Source of the DNA: Costus lasius
Taxonomy: Eukaryota; Streptophyta; Magnoliopsida; Zingiberales; Costaceae
NCBI GenBank assembly: GCA_027563935.2
Contig: CM050446.2
Coordinates: forward strand, 110,030,499-110,094,498
Direction of reading: 5' to 3'
Length of the DNA stretch: 64,000 nt
Part shown: one piece after another, positions 10,271-23,439 of the stretch
Layout of the letters: each line of letters begins with the position of its first letter
How positions within the stretch are numbered: position 1 is the first letter of the stretch
Program-made: the position numbers and the translations under genes
Notes under the pieces: model-generated
What the model was told of the DNA's origin: nothing
Database searches by the model: none
Seen by the model: the letters and a program-made list of their open reading frames with translations, nothing else

Positions 10271-10690
10271 CTCAAAATCAGTTATAAGCCTTGTATACTG
10301 TTCATTTATGAGAATTTAAAAAATAACTTTTGCTTGAAATTGGAAGGTATCCTTTCGAAATCTTTGAATTACTTGAGTTCTCAAAATAGATTCGGTATCC
10401 ACCTTGTTCTTCGATCCAATCTTTTCCTTTGGCTCAGCACCTCCGACATTACGCGCCAAGGAATCATCCTAGATCTTTCTAATAGACTTCACAGACCCTG
10501 CAAGCGCATCCAACACCCTTGCGATCCCCGCAACAACCAATCAAACCACGTTCTCCTTGCCCGCAAAAATAGTTCCTTTCTCCTTCTCCTAGATAAGGGG
10601 ATCAAATCTAAGGGAGGAGGAGAAGAGGGGAGGACCAGTGTTGACAGTCCATGAATACGAACACTTGCACCACAGTCATCGGCATTGTAA
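10271..10690. other. Intergenic stretch, no feature recognised
   Basis: This is mixed-composition sequence between the third hAT element and the repeated gene remnant. It carries short open frames only. I recognise neither a protein motif nor a transposon end. Confidence 0.3.
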
Positions 10691-10860
10691 GTGCACTATC
10701 CACTTCCACTGCCGACGACTTCTGGCATGCTCTCTGATTCTATCAACTCCACATACGTGCCGATGCCAACGCCGACGCCATCCTGACGAGCTATCCAAGC
10801 TAGGGGTAGCTGGAGAGCACGGCGTCGGCATCAGCATCGGAAAGAGAGACATATGTGAGT
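10691..10860 (+). repeat. 170-bp segment repeated at 40009-40180
   Basis: Both copies begin ACTATCCACTTCCACTGCCG and run colinearly to GAGAGACATATGTG with scattered substitutions. In the second copy the repeat begins exactly at the edge of a GC-rich LTR. Together with the other duplicated block it shows that this locus was locally duplicated before the transposons filled the middle. Confidence 0.85.
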
Positions 10861-10933
10861 TGGAGGACGATGAGCTGTCCAAGCTTGGGTCTCATCGCTG
10901 AAGTAGCCAACTGAGATAGAAATAATACCTCCC

Positions 10934-11029
10934 AGGTACATCGAAAAGCTGATAATCTGCACTGTCGTCGTGCTCCTGGGCATCGCCGCCTTCTCATGCT
11001 GCGTCGCAGCTGAATTGAAGAAAGCGAAG
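10934..11029 (+). pseudogene. Exon remnant of a small membrane protein (DUF1218-like?)
   Basis: A short frame between a CCTCCCAG acceptor-like site and a GTGAGC donor reads RYIEKLIICTVVVLLGIAAF, then SCCVAAELKKAK. That is one hydrophobic helix followed by a basic AAE-(L/F)KKAK end. This resembles the first membrane segment of plant DUF1218 (lignin-modifying, fibre-protein-like) membrane proteins. No ATG is in frame just upstream (TAG and TAA occur there), and no further exon follows before the chromoviral LTR at 11139. I therefore call it a remnant. The family call is tentative. Confidence 0.35.
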
Positions 11030-11487
11030 GTGAGCTCTTATTGCAGTGCGTGGATTTAAAAAGGGAGATGTTTTAACTCTCTTCCTTGCTTATAGAAATA
11101 AATAGGTGAAGAATATGAAACTGGATGGCAACCTCTGCTGTCACGCCCCGGTGAAAATCCAGCTATTCCTTTAGCTGAGGGTTCCCCAGGGAGATGACAA
11201 TATTAATAGGAACCAAAGAACACAATTGCTATAAAAATTTTATTAATCAAATAATCTCAGATACAACGTCAGAACTGTATAACACAATCTTTTAAGATCA
11301 ACTAAATCCACTTACAAAATTTATAAACCACAACCTATATAGTCACACTAACCAAGATGCAATTAATTCAACTGAAGAAATAGAATAAATCAGAAAAGTA
11401 TTTAGAAAAAAGAACACTTGATGATATTCTGACTCCGGTGGGTATTTAGCTATCTACTCTATCCCTCCCAGACGCTAACTCGGTACC

Positions 11488-14400
11488 TGATGTCTTGAAT
11501 TTTTATAGTCTTTTAGGCCTATATTTACTAGTGAATCGAGACCAATTTTCATGCTTTTATATCTCTTTCTAGCTTATTTCATTGACTTTCTTTAGAAGCT
11601 TCAATTCTTGTCATGTTTGATAAATACAGGATAATTCACTCGTTTCTGGAACTATTTGGAAGTATATTTATATCCCCGAGTGAATCAGGAACCTTGACGA
11701 GAAGTTTCGCTTCAAACGGAGCTAATTTCCAGAATTACGGCCAATGCCATAATCTGCATTATGGCCATAATTTTCGATTCGAATTCTCAAGAAGCCCGTT
11801 TTCATTCAAGCATAATCATATTCCGAAGCCGTTCTCTTAACTTTATCAAAAGAAGCCTTTCGGAAGACAAAAACTTTGACAGAAGACGTTACGGGTATAG
11901 CCGTAATTTCACCCTGCCCATAATCTTTGTGTCGGCAACCTTTGATACCATACTAAGGTCGGAATGCAAGTCAAGTCAAAGGTCAACTCACCCGCAAAAT
12001 TTCAGATGAGATGGAGTTCACTACAAAGATTACTGTCATGCCCATAATTCTCATTACACCCATAATGGTAGCATTAAGTGTATAGGAGGGCTGCAATAAA
12101 TAGGTCATAACTTTTCCGTTACAACTCCGATTTGGGCATTTTTTATGTCATTACGAAGAGCTTTTAATGGCCCACAAGTTCATGGGCGTTTAAGGAGCTG
12201 AAGAGAATCGACGCCAACATTACAATCTTGCCCGTGATCTCTATTACACCCATAATCTCTCCTGCGCAGCCTAGCCTAAACTTAAAAGAGCCATAACTCT
12301 CACATTATAGCTCCGTTTTGAACGTTCTTGGTGTCAAAACGTAGCTAATTCAATGGGCTATAATGCTGGTATATCAAAGGGCACCTTAGAAATGATATAA
12401 GGGGTCGAAATTGCTGAGGAACGCAGCGCCCAGTTGGGGTTCAAGGTGGGCTAGTGAGTTTTGCAAAGGGAAGTTCTTGGTGACTACAAGGGAGGAGGAA
12501 GGAGCCATGCTATCATTCTAGAAGACTTGAAGGAAAGTTCCAATGCTTTTGCAGAAGAGTTTGCTTCCTTTTTATTCAATCGTCTCTTTAGTTCTTTCTA
12601 ATCCTTTAGAGATTGTACTGAATCGACGTCATGCTAGCTAATCTTTTTATCGGAACAAGGGTGTAATCTTGTTGCGTGTATCTTCTATTTGAACTTAATT
12701 TCTCGTAGCAAATGCTATTTTATTTCGTGTTTATTCGATCTGTGTTGTTTTACTGCTAGTATTGCATTGGCCATGCAATTACTTTTCTCAAGCGCCGCAA
12801 GAAGGACCGAAAGGTGAATTGCGACGCTAGATCTGCCTTATCGATCATGCTCTGACCTGTCAAGAAATTAGGCAGGATTTGTATGAGGAAACTTAAAATA
12901 TCTCTAAACCCAATGGATCAATCTAGGTACGGTGAGCCACGAAAGTAGGACGCTGATCTAGATTGATACCAGATTACGCCGTCGAAAGAGGGTAATCTGT
13001 AACATTTGATATTTCCTTGAACACTTTTAAAATTGCGTTGTTATGATGATTGTCTTGTTTGAGTTTAAGATCCATCAACGAGATGCGCTCGAAGTTCCGA
13101 TGTCTCTAAACCTTGTTTTCTATCCAAAACTTTCACTTGCTTGATTCGGCTAGCAATTGTACTTAGTTGTAGTTTGATTTATTTTATAAAAACCCAAAAC
13201 ATTCACCCGATTGTCTAGCTATTGATTCGTAATCACTCGGTACTTGATCACCGTCCCTGTGGGATCGACATCTTAAGTACTTCTACGACAAAGCCGTCAC
13301 GCTTGCGGTTAGTGGTATGATAAAGCACACATCAATTTTTGGTGCCGTTGCCGGGGACAGGCAATCAATATCGAAGTGATTTAAGAATTGGTAGATTAGA
13401 CTTTATCCTGTTTATTTTTGTTTCTTTTCTTATTTTTTTTAGTAACTTAGTTTTCCTTTTGTTAGCTTACTTCTGCCTTGGCATAGACTTTCAGAAATAT
13501 TCATTGCCAAACTTTTTAAGTCATAGAAGAGTGAGAAGAAATGGCCATCTTATTATAACTTGCTGATCATTATGTGAGAAAACCAGTGGAAATTTTAGAG
13601 AATGTTACAGTCAAACTGAGAAGGACAAGAAGAACAATAAATAACTCAAACTTTTGTGAAAGTTCTTGATTCTACAGAACGAATCAAATTTGAAAACCCA
13701 CATGTGGAAGCACCCAGGTAACTATTGAATGTAACATATACCTGATATTACTGTCTTACAATGTGAGGTATGCATTCCTTGGTACTTATACATTCCAAAC
13801 TTTGAATTACACTACGGTCAAGCTAATGACCATAAACTAGCGCTTCTGGGAGGCAACCCAAGTGTTTTATTTTTTTCTGATCTTAGTATGTTATTCCTGA
13901 CCTGTATTGTTTATTTTAGGTTAATTTCAAGATTATGGATCTAGCCATATCCTAAAAAGAAAATTGGATTTCAGGTTTTACGTGTACCCCTTTTTCCACC
14001 TCTGCTCATCAAAGCAGCGCCAACCTCCATTTATTTCCATTGAAACAATCGCCGCTCTTCATCTATTTCAATGGAAATCAGCGAGACGAGTCACCTGCAA
14101 CAGAAATCCCGGCACCAAGCTTCTTTAATCCAAAAAAGCAACTGACCTCTTTAATCTGAGTTGAAACTGCTGCCACCCTCTCCAGCTTCAACGGGACCTG
14201 TCGCCGATGCAACTCTTCTCAATCATCCACTCGGCGCCACCAGTCTTCAATCCGACTCAAAATCGCCGCTTCAACTGCCGCCGACTTCAAGCCTCAATCG
14301 ACGCAGTTTTTCAGCTGCCACCGACCTAGTAAATCTAGGTTAAAACTGCCGCCAACTTCCTCTGCTGTAACCCCTCTAGCCGCTGACAGAAACCACCGCC

Positions 14401-17400
14401 TTCCATTGAAATCGGCAATTTCTTGCACCGACTTCTGCAACAATCACGCCGCCGCCGCCGCCGCTTAATCATCTGTGACCTCTGCATCAATTTCTTCCGA
14501 TTTTGTTGAAGGAATGCAGTCGCTCGCCCTCTTCAACACGCGACTCCAAATTGCTGCCGCCCTTCCATATCTGCAACTAACAGCCCGCACTCTTCAACTT
14601 CTTCAATTGATCGTGCAGTCGTTCGCCGTTCACTGATTGCTAGAGTTAAGAAGGTGACGATTACTCTTCCACAGCCGAGCCTTCATCGACATTAATCTGC
14701 CACTGCCTTCATCAATCTACAGCTGAAAACCGCTGTCGCCCTCTCCAGCTTCAATGAAACCCGTCGCCGGCGCTTTTCCTCCAGATTCAACCGAAATTTG
14801 TCCAGCAATCAGGGCCGGCTCTTCTACCTAGGTTCGCTGCCAACATAAGGAGGGCTCGAGCGACAATTTCCCCTCTGCAACTTCCTCCAAGCTTTCTCTT
14901 CACAAAGTCTACTTTGATTTCATCTTCCGAGATTGATTTTCTCCTCCGCATCCGGCAGTTGTTGGATCTCTGCGCATTCACAATCGTCGGCTATCTATCG
15001 AGATTGATTTTCTGCGCTGCTGCTACCGCAAGACCATCGGCGACTCTGGAGCAGGCATTCTCTTCTCCTTTAATTTCAACTCCTGTTGTCTTCATCTGTT
15101 GCGATTTCGACCTACTCTGTGTCACTGCTGCTTCTGATGCGCCGAGCCACCTTCACGAGCGCTAACCACCAAAACCTGCCGAAACTGTTGCTGTCATCTT
15201 CCGCTGAATCACCGACTCTGCTTCATTCGCTGAATCTACTTCTCCTAGCATGCTCTTTTCTGTTTTTGGTGGCTATTGGCGACTCCTACTTCATCCACCG
15301 TGACTTGAATCTGATCTCCTCTGCATCAACTTACCAGGTTCTAGTTTCTATCTTGTTGCTAGCCTCTTTGATTTCACCTATCAATTGCTCCATCTGCTAT
15401 GGCCCCCAACCGAAAGATCGGAGCCCGAAAATCTACCATGCACATACATGCTACTCCCTTCCATTGCCCTGCATTTTCTACTGTTATGCCTTCTTCATCG
15501 GACGCGAGGTCGCATGCTGTCTTTGGCTTTCCTATGTACAACGCTTTTCAAGTCTACTAATGCCAGCAGCTTCTCCAACTTCTCTGGATGTCCTGCTGCA
15601 TTCTCATGATGACATGTGGATGACCCTCACGAGGAAGATGCTGAGACAAGCACTGACGATGACTCTGACGGATCTTGTGAGTATTGCATCTCATTTCTCT
15701 AAATTTTGGGTTCTTTACATGCTATGCATAGGGACTATGCATAATCTAAGTCTGGGAGATTGTGGGTTGAGTTCATTTTCAAAACATGATATGCAATAAC
15801 TCAATACTTATGTTTTGTGCTTTGATGATACATTTCATATGTTGTGCTCTGATAATATGATGAAGTTAAGTGGTGATATTATTTTTGATGATGTTATTTC
15901 TCATTTTTAACGGAAATTATGATAGCTTGAAGTTTTATGATGGACTCCTTGGGATATTATTATTATCTGAATCTTAGTTCAAAGTCAGGTAATTTATATG
16001 ATCATCTTATTTGATGGAAAAAGTCTGTGGAGTAATATATCTGATTTTCGATTGAGGTTTTTACTTTCAAAGTAATGCTTTGATCCCTTTGTGGAAGTAC
16101 GTACTTCTATCTATTTGATTCATCTTACTACTTGTTGGTTATGATCAATGCACTTATCTGATGTTTGTTATTCCCTCCCAAAAAAAGATCAAAACGAAAA
16201 AAATAAGACACCGCTACTTGGCACTGTGTAAAATTGGCAGTGGTACCAAAGAAATGAGTTGAAGTCAAAAAAAAAATAAAATAAAAAGATGATGAAAATA
16301 ATACAAATATGAATGCATTGGTGTTTTTCAACTCGTATCTTTGGTTGAATCAAAGTCTAAACAGAGTGTATACTCCAAACAGAAGATTATTGCAGCTCAT
16401 GAAGGTAAGCTTCATCTGATTTTGTGTTTGGATCTCCACACCTTTATTCCTGATGATAGATGATTATCTCAAATGCCCTGACCTGCTGAGATTTATTCAT
16501 AACGATATTTCCCTTGGACACAATATTTTATAAGCTTGACGTGATTTCATCTTTTTATGACCACCACTCTTATCTTTATATGCTTGAGGACAAGCATTGA
16601 TCTAAGTCTGAGAGATTTTGATGTCTTGAATTTTTATAGTCTTTTAGGCCTATATTTTCTAGTGAATCGAGACCAATTTTCACGCTTTTATATCTCTTTC
16701 TAGCTTATTTCATTGACTTTCTTTAGAAGTTTTACTTCTTGTCATGTTTGATAAATATAGGATAATTCACTCATTTCTGGAACTATTTGGAAGTATATTT
16801 ACATCCCTGAGTGATTCAAGAACCTTGACGAGAAGTTTCGCTTCAAATAGAGCTAATTTCTAGAATTACGGCCAATGCCATAATCTGCATTATGGCCACA
16901 ATTTTTTATTCAAATTCTCAAGAAGCCCGTTTTCATTCAAGCATAATTATATTCCGAAGGCGTTCTCTCAACTTTTTCAAAAGGAGCCTTTCGGAAGACA
17001 AAAACTTCGACAGAAGACGTTACGGGTATAGCCGTAATTTCACCTTGCCCGTAATCTTTGCGTCGGCAACCTTTGATACCATACTATGGTTGGAATGCAA
17101 GTCAATCAAAGGTCAACTCACCCGCAAAATTTTTGACGAAATGGAGTTTGCTACAAACATTACTGTCATGCCCATAATCCTCATTATACCCGTAATGGTA
17201 GCATTAAGTGTATCGGAGGGCTGCAATAAATAGGTCGTAACTTTTCCGTTACAACTCCGATTTGGGCGTTTTTTATGTCATTACGAAGAGCTTTTAATGG
17301 CCCACAAGTTCATAGATGTTTCAAGAGCTGAAGAGAATCGACGCCAATATTACAACCATGCATGTGATCTCCATTACACCCATAATCTCTCTTGCGCAAC

Positions 17401-18459
17401 CTAAACTTAAAAGAGCCATAACTCTCTCATTATAGCTCCGTTTTGAACGTTCTTGGTGTCAAAACGTAGCTAATTCAATGGGATATAATGCTGGTATATC
17501 AAAGGGCACCTCAGAAATGATAAAAGGGGTCGAAATCACTGAGGAACGCAGTGCCCAGTTGGGGCTCAAGGTGGGCTAGTGAGTTTTACAAAGGGAAGTT
17601 CTTGGTGACTACAAGGGAGGAGGAAGGAGCCATGCTATCATTCTAGAAGACTTGAAAGAAAGTTGCAACGCTTTTGTAGAAGAGTTTGCTTCCTTTTTAT
17701 TCTATCGTCTCTTTAGTTCTTTCTAATCCTTTAGAGATTGTACTGAATCGACGTCATGCTAGCTAATCTTTTTATCGGAACAAGGGTGTAATCTCGTTGC
17801 GTGTATCTTCTATTTGAACTTAATTTCTCGTAGCAAATGCTATTTTATTTCATGTTTATTCGATCTGTGCTGTTTTACTACTAGTATTGCATTGGCCACG
17901 CAATTACTTTTCTCAGGCGCCGCAAGAAGGACCGAAAGGTGAATTGCGACGCTAGATCTGCCTTATCGATTATGCTCTGACCTGTCAAGAAATTGGGCAG
18001 GATTTGTGTGAGGAAACTTATAATATCTCTGAACCTAATGGATTAATCTACGTACGATAAGCCACGAAAGTAGGACGCTGATATAGATTGATACCGGATT
18101 ATGCTGTTGACAGAGGGTAATCTGTACCATTTGATATTTCCTTGAACACTTTTAAAATTGCGTTGTTATGATGATTGACTTGTTTGAGTTTAAGATCTAT
18201 CAACAAGATCCGCTCGAAGTTCCGATGTCTCTAAACCTTATTTTCTATCTAAAACTTTCACTTGCTTGATTCGGCTAGCAATTGTATTTAGTTGTAGTTT
18301 GATTTATTTTATAAAAACCCATAACATTCACCCGATTGTCTAGCTATTGATTTATAATCACTCGGTACTTGATCACTGTCCCTGTGGGATCGACATCTTA
18401 AGTACTACTATGACTAAGCCGTCACGCTTGTGGTTAGTGGTACGATAAAGTACACATCA
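11488..18459 (+). mobile_element. Complete LARD-type (Athila/Tat-derived) LTR retrotransposon
   Basis: The two LTRs are 11488-13334 (1847 bp) and 16619-18459 (1841 bp). Both start TGATGTCTTGAATTTT and end ACATCA. The target duplication GTACC is perfect (11483-11487 and 18460-18464). The primer-binding site TGGTGCCGTTGCCGGGGA (13340-13357) is complementary to tRNA-Asp with one mismatch. A GACAAGCA...TCTAAGTCTGAGAGATTT tract precedes the 3' LTR, as in Athila/Tat elements. The 3.3-kb interior keeps only a pol-end signature (GGTCAAGCTAATGACC...GGGAGGCAACCC, 13816-13863). No gag, protease, reverse transcriptase or integrase is present, so it must move with help from another element. Confidence 0.92.
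13871..16618. other. Non-coding interior of the LARD
   Basis: This is about 2.7 kb downstream of the pol-end signature. The stretch 13980-14900 is pyrimidine-rich, with short CCGCCG runs (14448-14466) and repeated words such as CTGCCGCC and TTCAAC. A 237-residue open frame (15086-15799) lacks any recognised motif. The part 15800-16560 is AT-rich. It may carry packaging signals (inference); I see no gene. Confidence 0.5.
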
Positions 18460-19950
18460 GTACCTGGAGGAGAAACAAGGGGAGTTAGCGAAAAATGCTA
18501 AGTAAGAATCAAGAGATGATGCATGTTCAATTAATATGAAATTGCAAACACAGAAACTACACTACATGTCAGAAATAGATAATATAACAAAATAACTGAA
18601 CATAAGGTTGTCGTGCAAAATATCAAACTTGGCCAACAGATCTCAATTAAGAGCCGCACTCATTTTCAGAGTGTTTCCACCGTCAGTTCACGCGATGGAA
18701 CGACTGTCTTAAACAGCCCGGGGTGTTGCGTCCAACACTGACATCCGTAGTATTGTCCGAGGACAACTGGTGGTGCCCTAACCGGCAAATAGATAGTCTG
18801 AAATAATCAGAACTATAACTCAGATAAACATGCCACTGGTGATAAATCACCAAGTCAGAAGTCATATGCAAGTCACGACATCTCAATTTATTTGCATGGT
18901 CCATAAATATTCATAACTTTTCAACAGAAATATCAGAAAAACTTTGTCAACATATTCACAATGCATCCATGATAATTATGAATCCAAATATGCACAAATA
19001 ATAGGGTAACGAGGATAATGGAAATTAGAAAAAAAATCAATCAGGAGAGATACAAAGATAAGGTGTCAATGTCTATTCTAATGCATAAATTTGACACCGT
19101 AACAAAGGCAGGGGAAAGATTCCTACCTCAATCGTTGATATTCTTTAATCCTCTTTGAAAGTTCAGTGGTCCCTTTTTCTTAATTGAATAATAAAATTAT
19201 CGGTTATTATCTATTCTGTGTTTCAACTCACGAATATGATTTTAATCCTTCACAAAACAAAAAATTTAGATTCTTACCGGAATAAACTCCACCGGTAGTT
19301 GTTGATCACCACTAAGTTCTAGAATACCAGACTCCCCAAATCTTTTACCCTAATAAAATAGAATTTAGTGTTTCACTAATATTCTGTTTAGGTAGAAATT
19401 ATTTAAAATAATAATAAAAGACTATAAACTTACCTCTGCCGACGAATCTCTATGCCCAGAACTCGGCACGCTGCACGCGAACCTTGCCTTCGTTTGCTGC
19501 TGGACAGAGACGCCGGTGCAAGGAGCAGTGCCGGACGGGAAGGACAGGTCGCCGGCGCCGGGAAAGGGAGGAGGAGAAGTCACCGCCGACGAGGGAGAAC
19601 AGTCGCCAACGCTGAAGAACAATCGTTGCCGGAGGTGAAAACGCGAGCGAAGCATAGACGGCTTCGCTGTGATGGCAGGAAAGAAAACAGAGGAGTTTGT
19701 GGCGCATGAGAAAAGTGAGGAGAGAGAAGTAATTAGGGGAAACACTGTTACGTCGCAGAGGTAATTAGGATAATTTGGATTAATGAAAAGGCTTGGAATT
19801 AGGGGGAGATTTAGGGTATTTTAATAGGATCAGGGAGAGTAAAAGTAACCTAGAATTAGGGAGATATTTTCGGGCTTAATAAATTAGGATTTTTAAAATT
19901 TAAAAATTAAATTTTAAATTAATTAATTAATAAAAAATTAAGGTATAACA

Positions 19951-22900
19951 TTATTTACCCCTTAAAAAGAATTTGGTCCCTCAAATTCACTTACCAAGCT
20001 AGAACAAATAGGGGTACTGAGCCTTTACATCTTCTTCACGCTCCCATGTAGCCTCGCTATCTGAATGATGCTGTCATCCAACTTTAACCATCTTGATGAC
20101 TTTGTTTCTTAACTGATGTTCTTTTCTTTCCAATATCCGAACGGGGTGTTCAACAAAGGAAGTATCTGACTAAATCGGCATTGACAATTTCTCTAACACA
20201 TGAGATGGATTAGATATGTACTTTCGTAGCACAGAGACATGAAACACATTATGTACTCCTAAGAGAGATGGTGGTAATGCCAACCGGTAGGCTACTGCAC
20301 CTACCCTTTCTAGAATTTCAAAGGTCCAATATATCGGGGAGCTAATTTTCCTTTCTTTCCAAATCTCATCACACCCTTTAGTGGAGATACCTTCAAAAAT
20401 ACATGGTCACCAACCATAAATTCCAAATCTCTTCTTCTCTTTTCAGCATAACTCTTATGTCTGCTCTAAGCTATTAGTAATCTCTGTTTAATTCCTTGTA
20501 CTATTTCCACGTCTTGTTGTAGCATCTGAGGAGCTGATAATAGCCTTTCACCTACCTCATCCCAAAGCACAGGGGACTTACATCTCCTTCCATATAGAGC
20601 TTCAAATGGTGCCATTTTTATTGATGAGTGATAACTATTATTATTTGAGAATTCTGCCCAATGCAAATAACTTTCCCAATTGCCACCAAAATCAAGTACA
20701 CATGCTCTCAATAAATCTTTCAAAGTTTGTATAGTTCTTTCTGACTGACCATCTGTCTGAGGATGAAATGTTGTACTAAAATACAATTGTGTACCCAAAG
20801 CTTTTTGCAAACTACCACAGAATCTAGAAGTAAACCTCGGATCTCTGTCTGCAATAATACTAGTAGGTATACCATGTAGCCTGACACTCTCATTGCAATA
20901 TAGGGTAGCTAACTTATCCAAGGTGTCAGTTTTCTTAATAGGTAGAAAATGTGCTGACTTAGTCAATCTATCAACAATTACCTAGATTGAGTCATATCCC
21001 CTTTGAGATCTAGGAAGCCTTGAGACAAAATCCATTGTAATATGCTCCCACTTCCATTCAGGTATAGGAATATTTTGCAACTTTCCTGCTGGTCTCATAT
21101 GCTCAGCCTTCACCTGCTGACATGTTAGGCAACATAATACAAACTTTACTATGACACTTTTCAAATTGTTCCACCAATAATATTCCTTAAGGTCCTTGTA
21201 CATTTTTGTACTCCCTGGATGAATGGTAAGTTTAGATCAGTGTGCTTCATTTAATAACTCTTCCTTCACAGGATGATTTTCTGGTACACATAGTCTTCCT
21301 CTAAATTTTAGCACACCTTCTGAATCTTTTGTAAAATTAGGTATCAGCCCTTGCTCTACTTTCTTACTCAAAGACAATAGGTTTTCATCACCAAATTGAT
21401 TCTCTTTAATTTTCTACACTAGCCGAGACTGAGCTCTCATCACAGCCAAGTAACTCCTTTCTAATTCCTTTATTACTTCAATACCCAATTCCACAAGCTA
21501 TTTAATTAAGTCTGTTGGTGTAGTTCTCAGACGAGCAAGTGTTCCTTCGGATTTCTGACTCAGAGCATCGGCTACCACATTTGCCTTGCTAGGATGATAC
21601 TTAATTTGGCAATCATAATCTTTCAGATATTCCATCCATCTACGTTGCCTCATATTTAGCTTCTTCTGACTAAACAAATATTTTAAACTTTTATGATCAG
21701 TGAATATTTCAAAAGTAGTATCATATAAGTAATGTCTCCACAATTTCAAAACAAGAATGATGGCTGCTAATTCCAAATCATGCACTGGATAAATTTTTCT
21801 CGTGATTCTTGAGTTGTCGAGATGCATAGGCAACTACTTTATCATTTTGCATCAAAACTCCACCCAACCGTTGACCAGAAGCATCAGTGTACACTATATA
21901 ACCATCTTCTCCTGATGGGATTACCAACACTAGAGCAATAATTAATCTCTTTTTCAGTTCTAAAAAGCCATTTTCACGTGTGTCTTTCCAATCAAATTTC
22001 ACACCCTTTCTAGTCAGATAGGTTAAAGGAGCAGCTAAATTAGAAAATACTTTCACAAATCGTCTATAATACCCTGCTAAGCCAAGGAAGCTTCGAATTT
22101 CTTGCACTGATTTTGGCTTCCCCCACTCAAAGATAGCAGAGATCTTCTGGGGTTCCACGGCTATTCCATCATCAGAAATAACATGGCCTAGAAATGCCAC
22201 CTCTTTGAGCCAAAAGTCACACTTACTGAACTTAGCATATAGCTTTTCTTGTCTCAACTTTTCCAAAACTAATCTGAGATGTTTCTCATGTTCAGCCATA
22301 TTACAGGAATATATCAAAATATCATCTATGAAGACAACCACAGATTTATCGAGATAATCAATAAAAATTCTGTTCATCATGTCCATAAAAACTGCAGGTG
22401 CATTAGTAAGTCCAAAAGGCATCACTAAAAATTCATAGTGTCCATATCTTGTTCTGAATGCAGTCTTTGACACATCCTCCTCTCTGACTCTTTTTTGATG
22501 ATACCCTGATCTCAAGTTAATTTTAGAACAAACACATGTGCCCTTCAACTGATCAAATAAATCATCAATTCGTGGAAGTGGATATTTATTTTTGATTGTA
22601 ATGGCATTCAGCTGTCTGTAATCAATGCATAGTCTCATAGATCCATCCTTCTTCTTTACAAATAGGACTGGAGCACCCCAAGGGCATACACTAGGGCATA
22701 TAAACCCCTTATCCAAAAGTTCTTGCAACTGGCTCTTAAGTTCTTCTAATTCTTTAGGAGTCATTCTAAAGGGTGCTTTAGAAATTGGGGCAGACCCAGG
22801 TTGAAACTCAATTATAAATTCAACTTGTCTTTTCTGTGGTAATCCTGGTAACTCTTCAGGGAATACATCTATGAATTCCTTTATCACTGCAACCTGCTTC

Positions 22901-23439
22901 ATAGGCTCTCTTGATTTCTCTTCTACTTTTGAAATGGATAACAAAAATCCATGACACCCCTCTCTCATTAACTTCTTTGCTTTCATAGCAGAAATTATGG
23001 GAGCAACTTGTCCACATACTCCTATAAATCTCCAGGAAGCTAAACTAGGAGGGCTAAATGTCACCACATAATTATGACAATCAACATTAGCATAATGGAC
23101 AAAAAGCCAATCTATGCCCAGGATAATGTCAAAGTTTGAAAAGTCTAAAACTCTTAGATCTATCTCAACCACTATTTCACCAAAAATGAGAGGACATTGT
23201 TTTAGTTCTAAATGAGTTGCATCACACCTCCTGAAGGTGTGCAGACAGATAGTTCAGTACTAGCTACAATAGGCTTTTTCTTTATTTTCATCACAAACTC
23301 ATAAGAGATAAAGGAATGAGTGCTACCAGTATCAATAAGCAGACATGCAGGATAATCATATACGAAAATAATACCTCTCATCACTGTGTCTGGAGCTTCC
23401 TTAGCCTCTTGCTGGGTTACTGCATATACTCTGGCTGGG
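19951..23439 (-). pseudogene. Decayed Tekay-like (Ty3 chromovirus) pol
   Basis: Reading down the minus strand from 23439, the order is aspartic protease (LLIDTGSTHSFIS), reverse transcriptase ([30 protein letters not shown], active site FIDDILIYS), RNase H ([33 protein letters not shown]), integrase zinc finger (CCLTCQQVKAEH), the DD35E core (TMDFVSRLP, IIADRDPRFTSRF, FHPQTDGQSER), and a chromodomain-like end (WQHHSDSEATWEREEDVK). Defects include a frameshift near 21790-21830 between the reverse transcriptase and RNase H frames. A stop (TAG) replaces tryptophan near 20970 after GYDSI, and stops interrupt the protease region near 23175-23240 and the stretch after 20466. The gag part is at 36002-36246, beyond the nested insert. 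The element cannot make its own proteins. Confidence 0.92.

Larger units (their letters stand above)
11139..19950 (-). mobile_element. 3' LTR of a Tekay-like chromovirus, interrupted by a LARD
   Basis: Plus-strand ends are TGTCACGCCCCGG (11139) and AGGTATAACA (19950), so the LTR reads TGTTATACC...GGGGCGTGACA on the minus strand. A polypurine tract (TTTTTAAGGGG, minus strand) lies immediately upstream at 19951-19972, followed by the pol region. The LTR is split at 11483-18464 by a complete LARD. The parts 11139-11482 and 18465-18790 match the 3' part of the solo LTR at 26112-28568 in inverted orientation. The upstream half differs, so the two belong to related subfamilies. Confidence 0.85.

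Noticed and set aside
15086..15799. 237-residue frame inside the LARD
   Set aside because: Leucine/serine-rich translation of pyrimidine-rich DNA without gag, protease or membrane-protein hallmarks; not supported as a gene.
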